From the NCBI GenBank assembly GCA_965153455.1, contig OZ234496.1, positions 2,480,001 through 2,544,000 of the forward strand: a DNA stretch of 64,000 nt. Reading direction: 5' to 3'. Below are positions 1-12,094 of the stretch, piece after piece. The stretch's first letter is position 1, and the number at the start of each line of letters is the position of its first letter. The position numbers were made by a program, and so were the translations under genes. The notes below the pieces were generated by a model. It had not been told where the DNA came from and ran no database searches. It saw nothing but the letters and a program-made list of their open reading frames with translations. The stretch comes from Sphagnum compactum (taxonomy: Eukaryota; Bryophyta; Sphagnopsida; Sphagnales).

Positions 1-3000
1 ATTATGAATGATTTTTTAATTTTATCATTACAATTTTATGGATAATTTTTTTTTTTTCCATAAATTAAATTAACTATAGCTTCATGAAACACAATCTAAT
101 TATATATGATATAACATTTGTTGAATAATATAATATAAATTCCATTATAGATGTATTCCATTATTTCATGGTTATGGTTTAAGATACCCTTATTTTAAAA
201 ATGTTCTAACTATATTACCATTATTATGCTAACATCCACCCCATGGTCATTGTTGTTTTAGATTATATATATATTCTAGGTAAATTGACCTAGTGTTGTT
301 GATGACACTAGGTTTTTTCCTCCCACTCCTCTAAAGGTGCCACAATTTCTTTCAAACCTATGTATAACTATTGTTGGCAACAATAGGGGGGTTTTTTTTT
401 TTTTCCATTCTTTGTCAAGGGTGCCATGATTTTTTTCAAATTTAACCAACAAACAATTGGATTTGAATGTTTTAGATATTTTGAAACTACATAATGTCAT
501 TAGTAATAATAAGTTTTTGAAATAAACTAAAATTCGGTTTTAAGCACCTTAATTAGCTTTTTCAAACAATTTACTATCATAGATGACAATGAGGTTTTCT
601 TAATAATTATTTATTTTCAAGGCACCCTAGTTTTCCACAAAGTTAATATATAACATTGTTGACAACAATTGGGCAGGGGGGGGGTTGACATTCATTCCAT
701 GACAATATTTCTTGAATTGCTTAACATTGTTCATGAAAATGATTTCTTCAACAAAATTTTAAAAATCATTTTGGTCTCACCATCATATTTTCCTCTACTA
801 TCACAATTTCATTATCCATTATTATTAAATGAAATTCAAGTTTGAGATATTAATATTTGGACAACAAATGATGATGGATACAAATATTTTTGAAATTATT
901 TATCTTCTAATCGTGGATGAATTTCATCCAATGTTTTATTTATTTAATCCAAATCACAAATGAAGTTCATCCATGCAAAAATGATATTCATCTATATGAA
1001 ATCATTCATCTATGTACATATTCATCCATGTAGGTGGATTAAATTACATTAAAATTTAAGTTCCAAGCTCAAATTTTCAAGTTTAGGCTTCACATTCATG
1101 CACAAGCCATCCTCTTTTATGCCTATTATAAAACAATACAAATTGTATTATCAATATTACTTTCAACACCTACAATCTATTGTTTCAACTCATTCAAAAT
1201 CATCTATAGACTATATTCACACATTTTTCTTATTACAATTATTGTTCCATTATTTCCTAGATTCTAAATTATACTGGACAAGCGTAATTTATGATTAAAG
1301 TTTAATTATTCATTCCAAAAAAACAACAGTTCCAGAGTATATTCATTGTTTCTTTATCAATTTCCTACTATTTTTTCTTACTCATAATTGAACATATCAA
1401 ACATTTGTAATGTAAAGTGTAGAAATCAGAAATGAAAAACATGAAAAATATGTGGTTCATAGTCCAACAAAACTCTAAACTCCATATTGTGTTTCTATTT
1501 TATATCTAGCAACTCTCTAAGTCTAATTTTGTGTGTAACAAAAACAATTTCTCACCTTCATTGAATTCCAGAACTACATCCTAAATCCTTTCCCTCCAAA
1601 AGTAATTTGAAAATCAAATTGATCAAAGGTCTTAATCATGTCCACTAATCAAATGCCTCCATCCTGCCTTGTTAAACCTTTGCCATTCACAAGATAACAT
1701 CTTGTTCTTGTGTTTTTGCAAGAAAACAAAACTTCTCCCTCCTTCACTTCCATGGTTCCTTGCACATGTTTCTTCACCAAGCACACAAGCAAGATCTTTT
1801 TGAAAAGAACAAGAGTTTGGAAAAAATGTTGAACTTTCACATGCAAGATAAAACCATCAAATTGGGGATGAAATTGGTTTTCCACCAAAATTGGTGAAAA
1901 AACTAATTTCATCTCCTTTATTTTTCATTTGGAAATTTTTGTTTTATGTTCCATCCCTAATTGGGCACAATTAATGGGTTCCAACGCCTAGTTTAATCTA
2001 CTTTTTGGATAACTTTAATATCTTCCTTCTATCTTTGTCTTGTCCTTCGCATTATGGAACCAACTTTTGATTCTAACCCCCATTTGTGCAAGAACCTTAG
2101 GTCATTTACAATTTTGAATTAAAGGTTTGAATGGTTCAAGTTGGTGGACCTATGCTTGGTCATTGTCTTGGGCAACATTGAAGGTGATTTAACATTTTTC
2201 TTGAATACTAGTTTTATGAAATAAAGTTGCACAATTGTTTGACAATTCATTTGAATTTGGTTGTGTGTGTGAATTTTTTATGTTTTTTCAAAACTCACAT
2301 TTTTCCTTTCCTTACTATAATCATAGGTTGAAGTCATAATAAATGATGCACTCTTAGGTTTGTCAAATAGTGTCAGGGGTAAAAAAAATGTCAATTTCCA
2401 AGTTTGCAATAAAACTTAAATTTAAGGTGAGATTTTTAGCTCCCAAGAGAAAAAAGAAGGTGGGAACTTTGGGATGGGACTGGAAAGAATTTATAAACAA
2501 GAGTTCAAAGAGAGAATCCCTTTCACAAAAAGAAAAACAATGCAAGTTGAAATCAAAATGGTGCACAAACAAACCACAATGAGTCAAATTCACAAAACAC
2601 ACCATGATTTGGACTTGGAGAAGAACCACCACCTCCTTTTTCATAGTATACTATGTGATTAGTGGTGAGGGTTACATAAAAAAAAACTCCTAGGATTCCT
2701 AGGAGGGAGTCTCAATTTGTTTTTGATTTTGTTAAGTTATGAATCTCACAACTTTGTACTTTCAGAATTATTGCATATAAGTTTTGATTAAACATCTTTC
2801 AAATGTAAAATTGTAACCTTTGAAATGATTCTTTAATGTCATATTACATGTTAATTTTGAAGTCATATGACCTTTGTTTTTTAGGTTTTTATGAATAGGA
2901 GTCAAGCTACCAATTTGACACCTAACCTTTCTTTTGGCTAAAAGGGTGTTTCAATGTTGTAATGTACACAAAAGTAATCAAAATTGGATTTACATAAACT

Positions 3001-6000
3001 ATTAAAATTAATATTACAACTTAAAATTCATTTATTTTGATTTAGAAAACATTTCATTGATTTGGGCTTTAAAAAAAAAAGTTAATACAATCATGAATAT
3101 CAAATTGCTTCATTTTTCTTCTTTGAGTAAATGTATTCTAATCACATTATAAAACTTATTTAAAACACCTTATTTCACAATAGTATATCATTTCTTTACT
3201 AATTCAAAAAAATTATTTCAATTTTGTGGATAAATAAAATTGATGATTAAGCATTTACATCTTTAAGGGAAGAACAATTTACAACCCATAAACATCATAA
3301 TCATCACCATTATTATAATAAACGCATCGACAAAGGTTTAATATAATTTAAATATGAATTTCATATAATAAAAACAAATTGGAAATTTTTTTAATGGAAG
3401 ATTACTCTTTGTACATATATACATTGATGTGGAAAATTTCATGAACATATTTTAATTAAAAGAAATACTTCTCAGTCCTTTTGTTAAAATAATAATTTTC
3501 TGACAAACAATTGCACGTTACAAATGTATTCCAAAAGACTATTGCATCATTTCCATCTACACCAATTTCTCAACATAATGATAACTTAAATTATGAACAA
3601 CCGTTAGTTCCACATTTTGACCATTAGACTTTCTTCAATTACGTCCTCAAATCATATACTTTTTCTTGTAGTGAAAATTGCAATATTGATAGTCTTTTGC
3701 CTACATTATACCTTGGAAATCTCCAAAACTCATGTATCACAACTCCACATGGGAAATGCAAACGCACTTTCAATATTTATGTTTCAAAACCTTTCAATGG
3801 TGCATTAGGGGCCCAATTTTGAACATGTTTATCACCCACAATTTTGTCTTAAAGATTCAAGGGTTTGGACAACTCCAATTTCCAAAGTGAGAAACATTTT
3901 CCAAGGAATGTTAGGACTAGTATTGTGTGGGTATATTGTTTTTGATGTATTTTAAGATGAAGATATATACAAATTTTCAATTTATTTACCCAATGGGTAA
4001 GGGTATATTATGATTTGTTTTCCCATTATGGTAGAGTCCAAATGCCCCCTATCATATACCCTTGGTTAGGGTTAAAAAAAATAAAATGGTAGAAGATTTA
4101 TTTTATTTAATAAAAATTCAGAATTTTTTCACAATTTGAAATCTATTTAAACAACTTTCATAGGTCTAAATTTAGTGGGACAATGCACACTTGTGATGTC
4201 AAATTATAATGATAAAATTTTATAAATATAATTCAAATTTTTATTTCTCAACATACATAAAATGAGAGGCCATTGAGATCAAATTGGACAACATGCCACT
4301 TGATTTACTAAATATAAATGCAAATCTAGAAATAAAAGTTTGTCATATCAACAAATTTTTTAACATAATGATTTAATTGGTCTTCAAACTCCTCTTCAAT
4401 TTGATCTAAGAAAGCTATTTCAACATCCCCAAAATTATCAAGAAACACTCTTTCTCAATATTGGACACCTTGTACAACAATCACACATAACAAGGGCGAC
4501 AATTTTAGGGTTTAAGCTACAAGTTTAAGGTTTAGATGGGACTTACCTTAAAGAATTTTTTACCAAGGTTTGAAAACATATTTGGTTTCAAGTATGGGTA
4601 TTTTTGAGATATATTTAAGGTTGTGAAATGAGTATATTTTTCCAAATTTATACATCCTTGGATATGCATTTGATTAGGGTATATTGGTTTTGAAAAAATA
4701 AAACCCTAAACCTAAAACCCACAAATTTAAACCTAAGATCATGACAACATAATTTGGTATTGAATGAATACATAATTACTAAATGTCTTTCTTTTTAGCA
4801 TGTAACAATTGCAAAAATAATTAGTTTACACACGAGAACCAAAGAATAAATTTGGTGACACATGAAAAAAATCCATTGTGACTCATACAAAGGATTTTAG
4901 TGAAACATTTGTGCACGAGACCACAAACTTGAAAAAAATTAATTCTGAAATTGTCATATTTAGACAAATGGGTTCCAGCTAGCGTTTATTTTTGGGGCAA
5001 ATTTTTGGGGTCATTTTGCAATTTTTCTCAAAAAAAATATTCAGTTGAGTATTCAGTTTTAGAAAAGGTCAAAAATCGAAAAAAAAAAATCTAAAAAATC
5101 ACCATGTTCCTTCCAATTGTTCAAGCAAGTAGTCAGGATATAAATGGGATTTTAATAAATTTCTCCTTTCATAGCTAGTCTATAGCCAAATGTAATTAAA
5201 TCTCTTTATGGATGATAGCCAATATGACATTTCAGCAGCAGAAATCACTTAAAAATCAACATCTCTCACAATCTGAATCCAAATCTTACCAAATAAATTT
5301 CCATTAAATTCTGCTCATCAAGATCTTTCCAACGACACCAAAGGCACATTCCAATGCCTCCGAAATTTTTTCAGCGACAATTTAATTTAATTTAATTTTC
5401 AGTGAAAAAATCATTCAATATTCAAGAAACTTTTGCACCGCAAGTCCAAACGTCATGTAACCCAAGCCCATGCACCCTCCCTCCTTGAGAGCTTTCCAAA
5501 GAGACCAAGAACATGATCTGAAGCATCTGAGTTTTGTGGACGTCATAAGTACAAAACAAACAAACTACCTTCCTTCATAGATAGATAACAAACATTGTTT
5601 GGTTGAACTCTATTTGACAATCCCTAAAATAGACTAAGGTCAAAAATGATACAATCATTGACCTTCCCACCTAGTCATTGGTAGGTAGCATAGGGTATTA
5701 GAGCATCCCTTGACTCTTCTTTGAAAAGAAGAAGACGTGTGATGCAAGTAAAAGGCAAAATTTGTGCTTTCCTTGGAAAAGAGGCACGAACGACCACATT
5801 GGGTTTTGTATTTTTTCTGGAGGAGACCAACCACTATGAATAGGACAATGGTCAGAAGATCCCACTTGCTGAAAACAGGTTTCTTAAGGCAGGTAAGGGA
5901 GCTGAAAGAAAGTCCAAAGGAAAAGTCCAGGCAGTGCTTTCCGTGACCATGGAGGACGTAAACTTGTCAAACTTGTCAAACTTTAGTGCAAAAGAAGAAA

Positions 6001-6130
6001 GAAATGTCTCCCAAATGCTGACACTATATGGTACTTGCCAGGTAAGTGGTGGTGACTGGTGGATAAGGGCCGGCCAAGTGTGAACCAGCACCCACGTTGG
6101 TGCCTTGACCTTTTTGCTTGAGGCCTCTAA
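1..6130. other. AT-rich intergenic DNA, no gene recognised
   Basis: Long A/T runs and only short unrelated open frames. I found no coherent domain, no transposase motif and no tRNA or rRNA. It is typical of decayed intergenic sequence in a plant genome. Confidence 0.6.
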
Positions 6131-6139
6131 GTGACTTTA

Positions 6140-6483
6140 TCAAGCCCCCAAAAATGCTACATTTGCACTCAGAGAGACCCTAATTTAGCCTCTTAGCGGC
6201 CATATATATATATATAAAGCCCAAAAAATGCTAGATTTGAAGTCAGAGGGACCCTAATTTAGCCTCTTAGTGGCCACATATATTAAGCCCAAAAAATGTT
6301 AGATTTGAACTCAGAGAGACCCTAATTTAGCCCCTTAGCGGCCATATATATATATATATATATATATTAAGCCCAAAAAATGCTAGATTTGAATTAAAAG
6401 AGACCCTAATTTAGCCTTCTTAGTGGGCACATATATTAAGGCCAAAAAATGTTAGATTTGAACTCAGAGAAACCCTAATTAAG
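6140..6483. repeat. Tandem array of about five ~70-84 bp units with alternating variants
   Basis: The phrase AAGCCCAAAAAATG recurs near 6144, 6218, 6285, 6369 and 6438. Each is followed by a GAGACCCTAATTTAGCC-like stretch. Units alternate between a form with GCGGCCATATATATA and a form with TGGCCACATATATT, so the array reads as a dimeric higher-order repeat of about 150 bp. The length of the (AT)n run differs between copies. Confidence 0.85.
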
Positions 6484-7160
6484 TCTAAGCCATAGTATAT
6501 TTTGTAATATTTTAGAAATAACTTAAACGGATTTTGGGAAATTTTTTACCACCATGGTACCAACCATGTGGTGGTGCTGGTGCACCCCAAGGCCATGGGT
6601 GGGAAGTTCACCAGGAAGCTTGATTGACACCACCACTATAGGACAATTTGGGGTTTCTATGGGGTTTGCATTTAGTTGGTGATGGGGCAGCTTCCTCGTT
6701 CATTGTTTGCCCCCTCCCGCAAGCCAATCAAATCCCCCAAGAGTGGAAAAAACCCTTTGCATTTGAAGGGTTTTAGGGGGCGGGGTGTGGCGTGCGGGTA
6801 CCCTAGCATATGAAGGGTACATTTAAGTTGGTGGTTGACCGGTTATATAACAAACCAATCAATAACCAACTGTCAGGTTTTTCATAACCGGGCTGATAAC
6901 CGAGCTGGAATAATCGTTTAAAATTTGTTTGCCCAAAATGGCGAGCGAAAATTCGCCACAAATAAAATCATCGGTAGGAAGGAAAAGATAAAAAATATTT
7001 ATTTCTTTCAAAATGTTTTAATTTTTCTCCACTGGCTTTCCCACATAAGAAGCACTTGAATTTAATTATCGACATCTTAAAAGTTAATAAATAAATAAAT
7101 AACAGGGGAAAAAAAAACAGGAAAAAATCAAGATAAAAAATGAGTGAACAAACAGACTGA

Positions 7161-7183
7161 CTAACTAACTAACTAACTAACTA
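7161..7183. repeat. (CTAA)n microsatellite
   Basis: About six CTAA units in tandem, roughly 700 bp upstream of the SRPBCC gene start. Confidence 0.85.
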
Positions 7184-7683
7184 AAGTATTACTAAAAAGT
7201 GACACGTAAATTATTATTATATTTGAAAATACATAAAATACATCGGTCCTACGTGGGCGATTTCAGAACCGCCATCGTGGCAGCCAGACGGTGGAGTGAG
7301 TGACAGGTGGAAGACAACTAGCAACCGTCCGTTTCTACGTTCCCGTTCATTTGCCTACCTACCCAGTAGTTTTTTCCTGCCTACCCGGTTGGAATTGGGC
7401 ACCACCGGTGGGCTGCTTCCCTGCTGAACGGAAGTTTGTGTGTTGTTGCCGTAGGCCTGCCTCTCGAGCTCGCGCCGTCTTCGGTCGTCGTCGTTGCGTT
7501 GCAGCTTCTTATTTTCCTCGCATTTTTCTTTCTGGCTCTTGGTTGTGAGCATTTTTCCAACTCTTCAGTATGATACCTTTTGAAGGATTCGTTTTTTGGT
7601 GGATGGCTTTCTCGCGATGATTTTGGAGAAAGCATTTAAGCAGGGGTGGTTGTTTGGTTTTGTATCCCGGTTGGTGACACAGA

Positions 7684-7712
7684 GAAGAAGAAGAAGAAGA
7701 AGAAGAAGAAGC
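7684..7712 (+). repeat. (GAA)n microsatellite in the leader of the SRPBCC gene
   Basis: About nine or ten GAA/AGA units lie 145-170 bp upstream of the first in-frame ATG of the following gene, so they are probably in its 5' leader. Similar GAA runs occur near 58.3, 58.5 and 61.1 kb. Confidence 0.85.
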
Positions 7713-7856
7713 AGGAATTGATCTTTTTTGTTTTGAAGGTGTTGTTGTGTCGGAGAGATTGGAGATTCCGAGCTGAGGCGAGGTTTTCTTGGTGGGAATT
7801 TTTGGAAGCGGTGAGAGAAAGGGACGGATTTTAATTTGTTTCTCCCGGCTACATAC

Positions 7857-10406
7857 ATGAGTTTGAGGTTGTTTGTTTTGCGGGGGAATTCTGTTTGTTG
7901 TATTGATCGAGGAGTAGTAGTAATGGGAAGAAACAGGCCTTCGTCGGATCCGTTTGCGAGTAATAGGCGATCGCCGACATTGCAGAGACGGAGGCGAGAG
8001 CAACGCGTGGATGATGCGAACGTCGTGGCTTTCCGGAGCAATCCGTTCGTAGCGACGACGAAGGGAGCGAGCTGCAGGTTTGGAATTTCTGCATGTCCCG
8101 CCGGACCTCACATTCCTGAATTCCAGCCTCATTCTTGTCTCGACGCAGTTCAATTTTGCGAAATCTGTGAAGTCTAAGTCCCGTCTAAGATCGATCCTCC
8201 CCTTGGCGCACATCGGAAACATGTCCGTAGAAAAAAAGGCTTCATATTGTTTGCGTTCAACTTCAAGGTCTGGAGAAAAACAGCATGATGAAACTCCCTG
8301 AAGCGTACTCGTCGAGACGGATTTTCTTTGCTCTCGGAGACCTCTTAAAGGACACAATTGCATGCTGAGAAATGAGTTCTTAGCGTAATTCCATCACGGA
8401 AGTTCAAAGCGTGTGCACTAGGAACCTGCAAGACATGTGCTAGACAAGTGACCTCTTTGTGACAGATTCTTGTCATTGAAAATCAGAGCTTGTTCGTGGC
8501 ACATGTGGCCTTTGGTGTGGCAGAGTTCTCGGTGGATCCGATGGTGTTCCAATGGATTGCGACGGATCTGGTCCTGCCGAAGTCTCAGTCGAGAGGAAGG
8601 TGATCAATTTTGTTTTCCCCCTTTTTCTAAACTCTTCCTTCTTAGGTCCTCCTGAATTCAGACGCCGAGCTTGTGACGGATGCAACAGCGGTGAGAACTA
8701 ACCACAAGATTACCAATCGCTCTTGCAAACACGCAAAGAATTTCTCATAAATTGTTGTGCAACGAGCGAGCAACGATGGAACCAAGTCAGAAAGAAGCAA
8801 ACGTGATATGTGCAGTGTCTATTGTTGCGAGCTCATAAGATTGAGACGTGTGTTATGGCTTTGTGTGTGGTGTGGACAAACAGGCGGGGCATTTCGAAGT
8901 GAACGGGAACATGAGCATGGCTGTACATCCGGATGTAACCTATGGAATCCTTGTTGATTTCGAGAACAACCCCAAGATCTTCAAGACAGTATCCAAGGTT
9001 GAAGTAGAGCACCGAAAAGATGCCAAAGTGGTGACACAGCATGCGCACTGGAACCTTATGTTCTGGTCAGGAACTTTTGATATGAAGATGCGCGTGAAGG
9101 AAGATCGGAGCAAGCGCGCTGTTTCCTTTAACTTGTGAGTCTCCTTTTTTTGTCTTCTCGCCTTGCTACTCCTCCCTTGCCACACAATTGAAGAGCTTGG
9201 CGCTACTACTACACTACTACCTTGCCACAGAATTGAAGAGCTGGCTGCTGTACTACCTTGCCATGCATTGAGGACCTTCTTGCATCACATTGCCAACACA
9301 TTGAAGAGCTTCTTGCATCACATTGTAGGGCTTGCTGCCACCATGCCACACATGTAGAGCTTTCTGCATTACATTGACGAGCTTGCTGCAACCATGCCAC
9401 ACACCGAAGAGCTTCCTGCATTGCACGCTGCTGAAATTTTTCATGTTTCTTTCATGGAATTTGTTGGTATAGGGTTTGCTAGTTAGCTCTGCATGGGTGT
9501 AAACATTTCAACAATTCTTGGACAATTTTTTGCCTTTGATTGATCCAAACAGTTCATCAAATTGGGAGAGAGAAGGACAGAGACAGAGACACAAAGAGAC
9601 AGAAACACAGAGCATTAAGAGAGATGGAGTTCTCAAGGTTTTGTTTTGTCAAATGCCTTATGGTAGAGATTGGATTGGCAACTATGAAACCAATTTGTAA
9701 TTGATTGTTGCTGTGGAATGTAACAGAGATGAACCAGGGTTTTTGAAGGTTTTTAATGGATATTGGGGAATTGAGCCATGGATTATGGAAGGGAAGCCAA
9801 TGGGCTCCAAAGTGGTGGTTAAGCAGGAGGTCTTACCGTCACTTCTACCTCCAGGTCCTCTAGGTACAACAGCTCTGAACACTCTCTGTCCACAGCATAA
9901 ATCAGATGTGGTTTTTTGATATTTTGGTTGTGCTTGCTAAATACAAATGTGTGTGCAGAATGGAATGCAAAGTCTGTGCACAACACAACCAAGATGTAAT
10001 TTTGATATTCTGGTTGTGCTTTGCAAACACAAATGTATGTGCACAATGGAGTGCAAAGTCTGTGTGCAACATAACCAGATGTAGTTTTCATATTTTGGTT
10101 GTGGTAACACAAATGTGTATGCAGAATGGGATGCAAAGTCTTTGCACAACACAACCAGATGTAGTTTTCATAATTTTCATTGTGCTTTTGTAACACAATG
10201 TGTGTGCAGAATGGAATGCAAGTTATTATCAATCACACAGTGAACTGACTGACTTTTGGTTACTGTCCCTGAATCAATTTCTTGCAGGTGCTTGTGTATC
10301 CAAGATCATGGGTAGCCAGGTGAAGGCAGTTCTAGAGGATTTGTTGGCAGAAGGAGAAAAAGTTTCCCAAAGAGCAGCAGATACAAGTTACAAGGAACTT
10401 GTGTAG
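7857..10406 (+). CDS. SRPBCC/START-like (polyketide cyclase/lipid-transport superfamily) protein, 6 exons
   Basis: Probable small-molecule or lipid-binding protein of the SRPBCC (START/polyketide cyclase) fold; ligand unknown. Exons by GT..AG and phase: 7857-8077, 8524-8599, 8646-8690, 8884-9134, 9727-9863, 10288-10406, giving one 282-residue frame. The fold is suggested by GHFEVNGNMSMAVHPDVTYG, then ILVDFENNPKIFKTVSKVEV, then a W-rich strand region (HWNLMFWSGTFDMKMRVKED), GYWGIEPW, and a C-terminal helix from ACVSKIMGSQVKAVLEDLL. This order matches plant members of the superfamily. The first in-frame ATG is 7857; a second at 7923 is also plausible. The Arg-rich N-terminal ~75 residues could be an organelle-targeting region (inference). 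Introns 4 and 5 are filled with tandem repeats. The exon 1-2 junction is the least certain. It is convergent with the MYC gene. Confidence 0.7.
9158..9432. repeat. Degenerate tandem repeat inside intron 4 of the SRPBCC gene
   Basis: Variants of TTGAAGAGCTTGCTGC plus CATGCCACA or GCATCACATTG recur six to eight times, with spacing of about 25-50 bp. Both splice sites of the intron lie outside the array. Confidence 0.7.
9899..10222 (+). repeat. Minisatellite of four ~81-85 bp units in intron 5 of the SRPBCC gene
   Basis: The phrase AACCAGATGTAGTTTT recurs near 9902, 9987, 10072 and 10153. Each unit then carries TTTTGGTTGTG, ACACAAATGTGTGTGCAGAA and TGGAATGCAAAGTCTGTG. Each unit therefore holds a copy of (T/G)TGTGCAG, a 3'-splice-site-like string, upstream of the inferred acceptor at 10287/10288. 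Confidence 0.85.
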
Positions 10407-12094
10407 TAGGAGTTGGAGCAACGGGCATTTCCATTGCACAAGAATGAAGGTGTGGTTGTCACTTTTGCACTTCCATCATGTTAACAGTCTAGGTTTTCAA
10501 CCAAATGGTATGCTCTGTGCAAAGCATTACAACACAATATCACAGAGATTGGGATTGTTCAGATTGGGTTGACTTACTTGATTCTGGGGCTTGGAAACAT
10601 CAAGATGCTAACAAGGTGTGAGCCAAAGTATAATCTCTTTCAAGCTTGTGACCATTCAATTGTTCACTGTAATTGATGGATTGTACTGTCTTCAACTGTG
10701 TGCAGGCAAACAATGCACATGAGACTCATCACTCTAGAAAGGTTGCTACCTAGCCCTCTTGAATACCAGCACTGGAATTGGGAAGTTTTCCATGCCCCTT
10801 GACATTTGCCTGAGCTGAATCCTCCTGATTGTGTACGGTTACAGCAGCAGAATTTGTTCAACAGTAAAATAGTCTGAGAAATGTACCAAAGCAAGTTCGA
10901 TTGAAATTTTGGCTGAGGCTAAATTACATTGTTTAGTTTTCAGGAATTGCAACATTGTTATTAGATTGTTAACCAAAGTGCGCACAGTTATCATCAATGA
11001 TGATGATTCATGCAATAATGTAGTACTCAGAAGTCAGCCGAAGACCCCAAGATACAAGGAAACATGACATCATGTCTGCAGTATCATCAAATTGAAGACA
11101 CCAGGAATTACCTCCACTAGAGAAACTGATGTCCAAAAGAAAACCGTTTGGAAGAACTGCAAAAACTGCAAAAACTACTCAAAATAAAGATTGGCACCTG
11201 AACTAGTTTTGCAGAATTTCTTTCACCACAAATCTGCACATCAATTGTCATGGAGCTGCCAGGAATGTGTTTCTTTTGATGAGATGGGGAACTTTTTTCT
11301 CAAAATTTTCATGCAAGTGTGGTTTTGAAAGTCCATGCAAGCAATGGAAACCTTTAATAATCCCAGGGCTAAAATGAGTTGATGCTCACAACTGGCTAGG
11401 GATGCACAAAATGGTAACAAGATGAAAGGGTTTATTGGAGAAATTACACACCAATACAAGTAGTAACTTCAAAAACCGTTTGACCCTTGAACTTCACACC
11501 AAACAGTACTCAAAATCTCCACACCATCAGAAACTCAAAAATGCAGGGGGACCCCGTGGATTCTAATTATGAACAGAGAGTTTCACTACTTCAAATCCAT
11601 GCAAGAAGAATTAAATCCTGCAGATGTCCTCTTGAATTTCTGTATTTTGTGAAACCTGTGAGAGATTCAGAACAGCAAAATATGGAGGCAGTATTTATCT
11701 CATGAATACCCAGTATACAACTCTTGTCAACAAGACTGCCAAGATTTACTATTGAAAAAAAAGGTACCTCAGGCAAAGTCTCACTGTCTCTACAGGAAGA
11801 GCCTGTAAAAAAAACAGGCTTTGTAATGTACATGAAGATATATCAGGGGGTTGATCCAACCCCCACAATTACTGATTGGAAGTAAAAATTGATACTTAAT
11901 CATCAGCTCCTAACACTCTTAGGTCATGACAAGTTTCTTTTAATCTTAAAGAAAAACACCCCCCAATCCCCCGTGCTGAATACCCTCGATAGGTTATTAT
12001 TAACTGAACAATCTGACAAAATCTCCAATTGAATGCTCCAACATTTATTTGCTCAATGGGACTTGTATACCCGATTCTTTAAGGTTATAACAGT
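10407..12094. other. Convergent 3' intergenic region
   Basis: Space between the stop codons of the SRPBCC gene (+) and the MYC gene (-). Only short frames without domain features. It should hold both 3' UTRs and polyadenylation sites, which I cannot place. Confidence 0.5.

Noticed and set aside
6140-6483. CRISPR-like array
   Set aside because: The units abut without unique spacers, contain long AT runs, and the genome is a plant.
7509-8363. 284-codon open frame on the minus strand
   Set aside because: Antisense to the leader and first exon of the SRPBCC gene. Composition is low-complexity Ser/Arg/Lys driven by the GAA run, with no domain.
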